Below are positions 43,529-51,295 of a DNA stretch of 64,000 nt, in pieces. Each line of letters opens with the position of its first letter. The first letter of the stretch is position 1. This stretch comes from an uncultured bacterium (GTDB lineage Bacteria; Verrucomicrobiota; Verrucomicrobiia; CAIQCK01): assembly GCA_903870275.1 (NCBI GenBank), contig CAIQCK010000020.1, forward strand, positions 1 through 64,000, written 5' to 3'. A model generated the notes under the pieces. That model was given only the letters and a program-made list of their open reading frames with translations. It did not search any database and was not told the DNA's origin. Both the position numbers and the translations under genes were made by a program.

Positions 43529-46117
43529 TCACTGTGCCGGGCTGGTTTTGTCCTTCGCGGAACCAGCCGAAATAGTGTGCCGCACCCAACAGCAGCCACA
43601 AACGCAACGGTCGTTACGGCCGCAGGTGCCGGCGATGTCGCGGCCGGGCAACGGCGCGATGGCTGCTTCCACCAGATGCAACATCGCGGCGTAGCCGGGA
43701 TCAGATGTGTCGCGCCAGCCGTTTTCGGAAATCTGTCCCCAGCCGCCAGCCGCCACCGCCAGTGGCGCTCTCAGCACACGGCTCTCTTCCGGCATCGCCA
43801 CGTTCACCAACGCGGCAAACGACGCTTCGGCGAAAGCCGCGCCAAACGTGGTGCGCACGTGTTCGCGCAGCACACTCTCACCATCGGGCGACGATTCGCG
43901 CCATTCGGGTTTGTTCCATGAGTAGTCGCCATAACAAACCGCGTTGAGGTCGAGCCAGTCAGCGATGCGGGCAAAACTCTCGCGGTCGAGTCGCACGCGC
44001 GGGAGGCCGTTCTTGTCGGGATGGCCGGCCAGCAGCATCGGCGCGAGCCGGCCGGCGTGAGCGAAGTAATCCTTCGGCTTGCTGAAGTCGCTCTCCATGT
44101 CGCCCTGCGCCACCGCCACGAGACCGGTGCGGGTCATCAGCGACTCATAAGCGATGCTCACGCACATCTTGTTCGGGCCGGGCCATTGCTTGCGCGGGAA
44201 GGTGACTGGCTGGAGCGTGCCGAGCAGGTTGATGCCGCCGTCATTGCGCTCCAACCCGTGGCAAGCGATGCAGTAACGATCCAATACGGGCTGGACGGAC
44301 TTGGCGAAGCTGAGGCCGCCTTCGCAACGCGGCCCGGCGGGCGGTTGGAGGTCGTAGATTCTTACGCGTCCGTGCCGTGAGATGCGATCGGGCGCGCCAT
44401 GGCGCGATTCGTGGCAGCCGATGCAACCGCTTTCCTCGCCCGGTTGCAAATAAACCAGCGCCCGCATCGTCATGACGGCCATCCCGTTCTTGTCCACGAG
44501 TTGGAAGAACAATGACTGGCCGGCCGGCGCGCGAAAAGCCACGGACCCGTTGGCGTCCACCGGCGCGGTGCCGAGGATGCGCTTGGGCATTTCATAGACG
44601 GCAACGCTGCGGCCCGGCGGCGTCTCGACGGTTTGCGGAAACACGCGCACCACGCGCACGCCCGCAATACTGCCGGGGACGATGGGCTGGCTCGATTGAT
44701 AAATGTTCTGGATGTAGAACGTGCCGGTCGGTTCCGCCGCCGTCGCCAGTGCGCTCGGCAACACCGGCGGTTTCGGACGCGGCACGAGCGGCATCGGCGA
44801 GACGCACGACACCTGCGGGTCGCGGTAGATCAGTTCGCGTCCGCCGAGCGTGTCCACCAGATAGATGGCGTAGGCGTTCGCGCTCTGCAGCTTGCCTTCC
44901 TTCGCGAGCGGTTCCGACGTGTAGGCGGCCAGGAACAAATCCTCGCTGAGCGGCCACGGCGTCGTGAACGCACCCACCGGCCAGCCTTCGGTTTCAGGGA
45001 AAGCGACCTCAGGCGTGACACGCGTGATCGGTTCCAAGCCGTCGAGGCCCGCGCGCGGGTCCACCACGATGATCGAGCCGGCCGTGTAAGCGTGATGCGC
45101 CGCCGCCGTGCAAACGATCTTGTGCGAGCCGGGAATCTGGCGCGGCTCGGCGCTGTTGCATGGGTTGCGGGTGAGGTTGCCGTAAAGGCTGGCGGTAGCG
45201 GTGCCGTCGGGGTGCGTCACCCAGATGCTCTGGAAATGATACGAATGGCGGTTCGTGTAGTCCCAGCGTGAATAGACGATGCGGCCGTCGTCGAGCAGGC
45301 TCGGCTTCCATTCCGGCGCTTCGGCGAACGAAAGCTGGCGGATGTTACGGCCGTCGGCGTCGCAGCGATAGAGCAGGAAGTTGGCAAAGTAGCGACCGCC
45401 GTATTGGCAGCGGATGTGGGTCTGCGGCCGGGTGCTGACGAACGCGAGGCCGCCGTCAGGCAGATAACATGGATCAAAATCCTCCACCAGCGAAGTCTGG
45501 CGCCCTTCCTCGCCGGCGGTGCGGTCGGTGGCGCGCCCCGTGAGCCGGCGGAGTCCTTTCCCATCAGTGCCGATCTCCCAGAGGAAAAATTGCCGAAGGT
45601 TCGGATCCATCGGCGTGTGATCACAAAACGCGAACGCGACACGACGCGCGTCAAACGACAGATCCGGATGCATCGTCGAACCCACCGGCAGGCGGCCGTC
45701 GCAAAGTAACGTCTCGCGCGGCTGGTCCTTCCAGTTCTCAATCACCGCCAGCCCCGGCCCCGGCCGGCTGTAGCGGCCGAGGTATTGGCGCGACTGGTGT
45801 GAATAGCCTGGCGTCGGGCACTTGTTGATGAGCAGCCGGTCGAAGTCCAGCAGCGGATGCGAGAAAATGATCTTCCGCCGCAACTGCAGCACACTTTGGC
45901 AGAGTTCCGCACGATCCGCGTCGCGCGCCGTTGCACGTTGCTCCAATTCCTTCAGCCGCGCCGCCAATGCCGGGCAAGGCCGACTCCGCTGGACGAAGTC
46001 GAGCGTCTTCTGCGCGAGCGCCATTGCCTGTTCGAGATCGTCAGCGCGCGCGGCTGTCGTCGTGAACATGAGCAAACCGGCGAAGAAAAGACGACCTGCG
46101 AATCTTGTCGCATTCAT
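43529..46117 (-). CDS. HzsA-related exported beta-propeller and c-type cytochrome protein (862 aa)
   Basis: The start at 46117 gives a signal peptide (MNATRFAGRLFFAGLLMFTTTAARA). The longer frame upstream is rejected. A helical segment is followed by PD40/TolB-like WD repeats (MHPDLSFDARRVAFAFCDH; DPCYLPDGGLAFVSTRPQTH; DGRIVYSRWDYTNR). The cytochrome part has two CxxCH sites, GCIGCHESRHGAP and RYCIACHGLERNDGG. The order is that of the HzsA-related family (hydrazine synthase alpha-like), which is common in planctomycetes and verrucomicrobia. Ordinary members are not hydrazine synthases, and no HzsB or HzsC is seen nearby. It is probably a periplasmic redox protein. The last 35 residues have a Cys-rich motif (GTCGRNDRCVCGCCW) not seen in many relatives. 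Confidence 0.78.
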   Translation of the reverse strand: MNATRFAGRLFFAGLLMFTTTAARADDLEQAMALAQKTLDFVQRSRPCPALAARLKELEQRATARDADRAELCQSVLQLRRKIIFSHPLLDFDRLLINKCPTPGYSHQSRQYLGRYSRPGPGLAVIENWKDQPRETLLCDGRLPVGSTMHPDLSFDARRVAFAFCDHTPMDPNLRQFFLWEIGTDGKGLRRLTGRATDRTAGEEGRQTSLVEDFDPCYLPDGGLAFVSTRPQTHIRCQYGGRYFANFLLYRCDADGRNIRQLSFAEAPEWKPSLLDDGRIVYSRWDYTNRHSYHFQSIWVTHPDGTATASLYGNLTRNPCNSAEPRQIPGSHKIVCTAAAHHAYTAGSIIVVDPRAGLDGLEPITRVTPEVAFPETEGWPVGAFTTPWPLSEDLFLAAYTSEPLAKEGKLQSANAYAIYLVDTLGGRELIYRDPQVSCVSPMPLVPRPKPPVLPSALATAAEPTGTFYIQNIYQSSQPIVPGSIAGVRVVRVFPQTVETPPGRSVAVYEMPKRILGTAPVDANGSVAFRAPAGQSLFFQLVDKNGMAVMTMRALVYLQPGEESGCIGCHESRHGAPDRISRHGRVRIYDLQPPAGPRCEGGLSFAKSVQPVLDRYCIACHGLERNDGGINLLGTLQPVTFPRKQWPGPNKMCVSIAYESLMTRTGLVAVAQGDMESDFSKPKDYFAHAGRLAPMLLAGHPDKNGLPRVRLDRESFARIADWLDLNAVCYGDYSWNKPEWRESSPDGESVLREHVRTTFGAAFAEASFAALVNVAMPEESRVLRAPLAVAAGGWGQISENGWRDTSDPGYAAMLHLVEAAIAPLPGRDIAGTCGRNDRCVCGCCWVRHTISAGSAKDKTSPAQ

Positions 46118-46179
46118 AACACACTCAATTCCTACGGCCCGCAGCCCAACGGCGGAACGGCCAGACAAGAGTGCCCGGC

Positions 46180-47427
46180 CTACGAGCGGCCTGCGCCGAG
46201 CCGATCCAGGTAATCCGCCAGGTGCGCCACCTCGATGTCGGCGCGGCCTGCGGCGATGAGGCCGGCGCGAATCTGCAACATGCAGCCGGGGTTGGTTGTC
46301 ACTACCACGGTCGCGCCGGTCTTGAGGATGTTTTCGACCTTGCGCTTCTGGAGCCGCGACGCCATATCGGGCTGGGTCAGGTTGTAACTGCCGGCGCTGC
46401 CGCAACACAGATCGCTCTCCGGCAACTCAACGAAGCGGCTGCCGCAGACCGCCTTCAGCAGGTCGCGCGGCTGCTGCCGGATGCCCTGCGCGTGGTTGAG
46501 GTGGCAGGCGTCGTGATAAGTGACGAGCGGACCGGAGCCGGCGTTGAGGTTGAAGGAGCGCGGACTGAGAATCTCGACCATGTCGCGAACCTTGCCGGCG
46601 AAAACTCTAGCGCGCGCGGCCCACGCGGGATCGTCCTTGAGCAGCAAGCCGTATTCCTTGAGCGTCGCCCCGCAGCCGGAGCCGCCGATGACAATGTGGT
46701 CCACCGCGAACCGCTCGAAGACGGCGATGTTGCGGCGGGCGCAATCGCGCGCCTTCTCCAACTGCCCGCTGTGTGAGAAGAGCGCGCCGCAGCAGCCCTG
46801 TCCCGGCGGCGTGACGACATCGAAGCCCGCGCGCGCCAGCAGCCGCACGACGGCGCTGTTGGTCGGGCCGAACATGACGCTCTGCACGCAACCTTCGATG
46901 AAACCGATCCGGCCTTTCTTTTCCGTCACGACGGCCGGCGAGGTCAGCGGCAGCGGTTCGCTCCGGAAACCCGGCGGCACCAGCGACGTCATCGGCCGCG
47001 TGAAACGCGGCAGCCATCCTTCCAAACCGAGCCAGCGGATGAGCTTCAGCGGTGAGAGCGCGAGCTTGGTCCGCCACGGATACGGGAACACCTGCTCGAC
47101 GAGCACGCGCCGCAGCAACATCTGGTAGAGCGAGCGCCGATGATTGTGCTCGATGAAGTCGCGCGTGTGCTCGATCAACTCGCCGTAGTGGACGCGGCCC
47201 GGACAAACCGTCTGGCAGCCCAGGCAGCCGAGGCAGGTATCCAGCGGCTGCACGGTTGCGTCGTTGAGCGGCGCACGGCCGCTGAGAAGCTGGCGCATGA
47301 GATAGATGCGGCCGCGCGGCGAGAGGTTTTCGTCGCCGGTTTCCAGGTAGGTCGGACACGACGCCAGGCACAACCCGCAATGGACGCAGGTCAGCGCGCT
47401 CCGCTCGTCAATGAACGGCTTAAGCAT
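46180..47427 (-). CDS. glcF: Glycolate oxidase iron-sulfur subunit GlcF
   Basis: The start at 47427 overlaps glcE's end by 8 bases. It has two [4Fe-4S] ferredoxin-type cysteine sets (LTCVHCGLCLASCPTYLE; TCLGCLGCQTVCPGRVHYG), then two CCG domains. Those domains, each with a split Cys-Cys-Gly motif (GQGCCGALFSHSG; ESDLCCGSAGSYN), are typical of the GlcF/heterodisulfide-reductase-like family. It transfers electrons from glycolate oxidation to the quinone pool at the membrane. All four motifs are intact. It is the third gene of glcDEF, in the usual order. Confidence 0.93.
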   Translation of the reverse strand: MLKPFIDERSALTCVHCGLCLASCPTYLETGDENLSPRGRIYLMRQLLSGRAPLNDATVQPLDTCLGCLGCQTVCPGRVHYGELIEHTRDFIEHNHRRSLYQMLLRRVLVEQVFPYPWRTKLALSPLKLIRWLGLEGWLPRFTRPMTSLVPPGFRSEPLPLTSPAVVTEKKGRIGFIEGCVQSVMFGPTNSAVVRLLARAGFDVVTPPGQGCCGALFSHSGQLEKARDCARRNIAVFERFAVDHIVIGGSGCGATLKEYGLLLKDDPAWAARARVFAGKVRDMVEILSPRSFNLNAGSGPLVTYHDACHLNHAQGIRQQPRDLLKAVCGSRFVELPESDLCCGSAGSYNLTQPDMASRLQKRKVENILKTGATVVVTTNPGCMLQIRAGLIAAGRADIEVAHLADYLDRLGAGRS

Positions 47428-48265
47428 GGCGGGCCTGGAGTTTTTTGGCTGGGTCGAACTCATGCTTCAGTCGTTGCATCAACTTGGTGGACGGCACGAT
47501 GGCGGTTCCCTGGTCCTCGCCCCGGTAATAAATGATGCCGTTGCCCGCGCGCGCTACGAGCGACGTGACGCCGCGCATAGCGGCGATGGTCGCGGCCAGC
47601 TTGGACGGCAGCACGGAGAGTTTGCGCACCGGCCTGGCGGCGGTGGCGGACCAGAACTGCTCGTCGTGATCGAGATTGGCGTCGGCCACGGCGGCGAGGC
47701 TCCCGGTCTGCTTGCGCTGCCAGTCAACCTCCTCGCGCGTTCCGGCGAAGCCAACGACGACGGTCCACGGCCCCGCTCCGCCGGCGTTGTGCAAATCGAG
47801 CACCGTTGGAGTCAGCTCCGACGTGTCGAGCTTCTCCACGAAGCCGCACGCCGCCTCGACAGTCGGGAACTCCGCCTTCCCGAACTGCTCTGCTTCCGGC
47901 CGCGGTTGCACCTTGAAGCAAACCTCGCGCACGGTGGCCAGTTCGCCGCGCGCGCCGGTGAACAGCCGGCAAAGGTCGTAGCCCGCGGCGTTCTTCACCA
48001 CGCTCGCGCCGGACTTGATCATCCGCCCATCCGCCAGTTCGGCGCGCAGGCTCAGCACGTGCTCGCGAACCGTCCCGTAGCCGTAGCGACGCGGCCCGCT
48101 CACATCGCAATTCACGATTTCACCGATGGTCAGCCGCGCCGGGTTCGGCGGGTCCACCGGCAGCCATTGGTTGCGCGGCGAGAGATGTTGCTGAAGCGCC
48201 GCCAGCGTCGTGTCCGCGGTCACGGTCACGGTGAGATCATCCGGTGCGTAAGACACGATGCTCAT
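47420..48265 (-). CDS. glcE: Glycolate oxidase FAD-binding subunit GlcE
   Basis: The start ATG at 48265 overlaps glcD's stop (ATGA), so coupling is expected. The 281-residue protein has the PCMH-type FAD-binding fold (DPPNPARLTIGEIVNCDVSGPRRYGYG; VKNAAGYDLCRLFTGARGELATV). It is shorter than a typical D-lactate dehydrogenase, as GlcE always is. It works with GlcD and GlcF to oxidise glycolate to glyoxylate. Confidence 0.92.
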   Translation of the reverse strand: MSIVSYAPDDLTVTVTADTTLAALQQHLSPRNQWLPVDPPNPARLTIGEIVNCDVSGPRRYGYGTVREHVLSLRAELADGRMIKSGASVVKNAAGYDLCRLFTGARGELATVREVCFKVQPRPEAEQFGKAEFPTVEAACGFVEKLDTSELTPTVLDLHNAGGAGPWTVVVGFAGTREEVDWQRKQTGSLAAVADANLDHDEQFWSATAARPVRKLSVLPSKLAATIAAMRGVTSLVARAGNGIIYYRGEDQGTAIVPSTKLMQRLKHEFDPAKKLQARHA

Positions 48266-49701
48266 ATCGCCACCTGCCTCTGCGGGTTGAAGTTCAGGCA
48301 TCGCTTGCCGCCGGGAAACATCTTGTGCGGGTTGCAGCGGCCCTCCGGGTCGAACGCCCGCCGCAATCGCTGCATTGCTTCGAGATCGTCCGCGCTATAC
48401 TGCAGCGACATCAACTCCACCTTCTCAACGCCGATGCCGTGCTCGCCGGTGGCCGTGCCGCCGAGTTCGATGCAGCGCCGCACGATCGCCGTGCTGCACG
48501 CATACGCCTTCTCCACGTCGCCTTCGATGCGTTCATCGTAAAAAATGATCGGGTGAATGTTGCCGTCGCCCGCGTGCGCGACGTTGGCGACGCCCAGGCC
48601 GAGCTTCTTCGCCGCGTCATAGATGAACTGCATGATCTCCGGCAGCTTGGTGCGCGGCACCACGCCGTCCTGCGTCACGAAGTTCGGGCTGATGCGGCCG
48701 ATGGCGCCGAACGCGCTCTTGCGGCATTTCCACAGCGCCGCGCGTTCCTCCGGCGTGCGCGCCGGCTTCAGGTCGCGCGACCGGTTCTTGCGGCAAAGTT
48801 CGATCACGCGCTCCAGTTGCCGGTCGAGGCCGGCCTCGTGGCCTTCCAACTCGATGATCAGCACCGCGCCCGCGTCCATCGGCAGGCCGAAATGATACGC
48901 CTCCTCGATGGCGCGCGTGATCGGCTGGTCCATCAACTCCATCGCCACCGGGATGATTCCTGCCGCGATGATGTCGCTGACGGTGTGCGACGCGTCATCG
49001 GCGCTGTTGAACACCGCCAGCATCGTCCGGAACGCGCGCGGCGTTTTCATCAGCCGCACCACCACCCGCGTGATGACGCCGAACATCCCCTCCGAGCCGA
49101 TCACCGCTCCGCGCAAATCGTAGCCCTCCACGTCGTCGCCGCCCTCGGGCGTCGAGCCGAGCCAGACGACCTCGCCGTCCGGCAACACGAGGTCGAAACC
49201 AAGCACGTGGTTCGTCGTCGCGCCGTGCTTGAGCGTATGGGGGCCGCCGGCGTTGAAAGCGATGTTGCCGGCAATGGTGGAAGAAGGCTGGCTCGACGGG
49301 TCCGGCGCGAACATCAGACCGCGTTCTTTCACCGCATTGGTGATCCAGAGATTCGGCACGCCTGCCTCCACCAACGCGCGGCGGTTCCGGTAATCCACGT
49401 TCAGGATGCGGTTGAGCCGCGTCGTGCCGATGATGATGCCGCCATCCACCGCCAGCACCGCGCCGCTGAGGCTCGTGCCCGTGCCGCGCGGAATGATCGG
49501 GAGGTGATGCTGGGCGCAGAGCTTGACAGCCCGCACGACCTCCTCGGTGGTGCGCGGCAGCGCGACGGCATCGGGCAGGTGCTTCTCCATCGTGTACGCG
49601 TCGCACTCATAAACCATCAGCCGCTCGGACTGCGTGATGACACCGTCATCGCCGCAGATCGCGCGCAACTCGCTGAAAAAAGATGGAGCTATCGCTGCCA
49701 T
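48262..49701 (-). CDS. glcD: Glycolate oxidase catalytic subunit GlcD
   Basis: This is a 479-residue FAD-linked oxidase. The PCMH domain (IIPRGTGTSLSGAVLAVDGGIII; STIAGNIAFNAGGPHTLKHGATTNHVLG) binds FAD. The C-terminal substrate domain has HAGDGNIHPIIF and GEHGIGVEKVELM, which bind a metal and the 2-hydroxy acid. The start at 49701 lies only 8 bases downstream of a predicted -10 box, so the operon's mRNA may be almost leaderless. It initiates the glcDEF operon. Its role is glycolate use or salvage. Confidence 0.94.
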   Translation of the reverse strand: MAAIAPSFFSELRAICGDDGVITQSERLMVYECDAYTMEKHLPDAVALPRTTEEVVRAVKLCAQHHLPIIPRGTGTSLSGAVLAVDGGIIIGTTRLNRILNVDYRNRRALVEAGVPNLWITNAVKERGLMFAPDPSSQPSSTIAGNIAFNAGGPHTLKHGATTNHVLGFDLVLPDGEVVWLGSTPEGGDDVEGYDLRGAVIGSEGMFGVITRVVVRLMKTPRAFRTMLAVFNSADDASHTVSDIIAAGIIPVAMELMDQPITRAIEEAYHFGLPMDAGAVLIIELEGHEAGLDRQLERVIELCRKNRSRDLKPARTPEERAALWKCRKSAFGAIGRISPNFVTQDGVVPRTKLPEIMQFIYDAAKKLGLGVANVAHAGDGNIHPIIFYDERIEGDVEKAYACSTAIVRRCIELGGTATGEHGIGVEKVELMSLQYSADDLEAMQRLRRAFDPEGRCNPHKMFPGGKRCLNFNPQRQVAI

Positions 49702-49709
49702 GCACGGTC

Positions 49710-49738
49710 ACTGTAGGAAATCCCGCCCGGTTTGTCGA
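49710..49738 (-). promoter_or_regulatory. Predicted sigma70-like promoter for glcDEF, leaderless
   Basis: On the minus strand TCGACA and TACAGT are spaced 17 bases, with the ATG 8 bases after the -10 box, so the transcript would start 1 or 2 bases from the start codon. Confidence 0.4.
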
Positions 49739-49794
49739 GCCGAGGTCTCAACTGCCCTGCACCACGAATAGAACGTTTGCCGTTGGCTTCGCCG

Positions 49795-51234
49795 TCACTT
49801 TCCGTCGTTGTTGCCTTCCATGCGGGACGTGGCGGGCGCGACTTCGTGGCCGTTGGCGAGCAGGTTCTGGACGATCCAGTTACCGTGACCGCCTTCGACT
49901 TTCAGAGACAGGCCGGACTTGGCGTCGCGCCGGTCGTCGCGCACCATGCAGCCGGCCACCTTGCTGTTCGTCACCTCTTTCAGCAGCAAGCCGGTGTTGT
50001 CGCTGTCGAGGATCGTGCAGTTGGCGATGTTGAAGCGGCTGCTTTTCTCGATCATCAACGCCGCCGGCTTGCGCCACGCGCCGTTGATGTGCAGGCCATC
50101 GAGCGTGCAATCGGCCGAGCCGCGAAACACAACACCGCCGTTGACCTTGGCGGCATCGCCGTAACCATAGCGCGGATTGCGGTCGAAGTTGTTCGGGCCG
50201 ACGACGATGTTGCTGCTCTCCTCCACCAACAGGTCGTGGTCGTATCCCATGTAGAACGTGTTGCCGGTGATGACCACACCGCGCACGTCGCGGAGATGAA
50301 CATTCACCCGCACGTCGCTCAGCACGTTGCCTGTGATGGTGACGTGGCCTTCGCGCACGACCGGCTGGTCCTTGGCGGGGTTGCTGCGGCCGATGATGCG
50401 GATGTTGGCGGAGTCGGGCGATTTGCTGCTGTGCTGGATCGTGCAGCCGGCGATCTCGACCTCGCCGGTGCCGTAACGGCTGCCGGTGCAATCAATCAAC
50501 ACGTTGGCCGTCGGCGGCGCGTCGGGCGCCATGTTCATCTCGATGTCGCAGGTGCCGATCTGGATGTTGCGGACGTTGCCTCCGCGCGAAACGATGCCGC
50601 CGCCGGCACAGTAGCTGATGTGGCAACCGCTGATGTTCGACTGGTGAAGGTTCACGTCATCGTAGAACACGCCGATGCCGCGGTTGTGATAGATGTGGCA
50701 GTCTGCGATAAGCACGTTGCGGTTGAGCGTCGCGAGCCGGATGCCGTGTCGCGCCTCGCGGACCGTCGTGCGCGTGATGGTAAGCTGCATTGTCCCGGTG
50801 GCTTCGATGCCGTCGGCCTCCGGGTGCGCGCCGACGATTTCCATCCCGTCCACCATCGGCATCCGCTGGCGTTCCCAGACGTTCGGCTTCACCTGTTCGG
50901 GGTCGGCGCTGCCCGCGTGCGTGCCGACAAACCGGAACGCCGCGCCCGCGCCTGCCATGACGACGCGCGCTACGCCGTCGCCGGTCAGCGCCGTGAATCC
51001 GGTCTTGTCGAGTTCGATGACGACCGGCTTCGTCATGCGATAAACGCCCTTCGGGAAACTGACGCGCCCGTCGCCGCTGTTCACGGCCTTCTGGATCGCC
51101 GCCGTGTCATCCGTCTGCCCGTCGCCTTTGGCGCCGCACATGCGCACGTCGGCCGACAACGCCGTTCCGGCGTGAAGCAGGAAGAAGAGAATTGCAGTGA
51201 AACCAAACGAGGGGAGGATGCGTGAGGCGCTCAT
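49795..51234 (-). CDS. Secreted right-handed beta-helix protein, pectate-lyase/PF12708 type
   Basis: The start at 51234 gives a signal peptide (ILPSFGFTAILFFLLHAGTALSA). The N-terminal motif DVRMCGAKGDGQTDDTAAIQKA is the hallmark of the Pectate_lyase_3/phage tail-spike superfamily. The remaining 380 residues are short parallel beta-helix rungs (NISGCHISYC; ITGNTFYMGYD; FNIANCTILDSDN). Catalytic residues cannot be identified. Such proteins bind or cleave polysaccharides. It stands between uvrB and glcDEF with no co-directed neighbour closer than 61 bases (uvrB end). Confidence 0.84.
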   Translation of the reverse strand: MSASRILPSFGFTAILFFLLHAGTALSADVRMCGAKGDGQTDDTAAIQKAVNSGDGRVSFPKGVYRMTKPVVIELDKTGFTALTGDGVARVVMAGAGAAFRFVGTHAGSADPEQVKPNVWERQRMPMVDGMEIVGAHPEADGIEATGTMQLTITRTTVREARHGIRLATLNRNVLIADCHIYHNRGIGVFYDDVNLHQSNISGCHISYCAGGGIVSRGGNVRNIQIGTCDIEMNMAPDAPPTANVLIDCTGSRYGTGEVEIAGCTIQHSSKSPDSANIRIIGRSNPAKDQPVVREGHVTITGNVLSDVRVNVHLRDVRGVVITGNTFYMGYDHDLLVEESSNIVVGPNNFDRNPRYGYGDAAKVNGGVVFRGSADCTLDGLHINGAWRKPAALMIEKSSRFNIANCTILDSDNTGLLLKEVTNSKVAGCMVRDDRRDAKSGLSLKVEGGHGNWIVQNLLANGHEVAPATSRMEGNNDGK

Positions 51235-51295
51235 GCGCGCATTCAATCCAACACCGCCGCCCGCCGCAAGCTCAGATTCAACCCCAAACCCGGCA

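Noticed and set aside
43529..46117. Hydrazine synthase and anammox capability
   Set aside because: The HzsA-like pattern is widespread outside anammox bacteria and no HzsB or HzsC genes are here.
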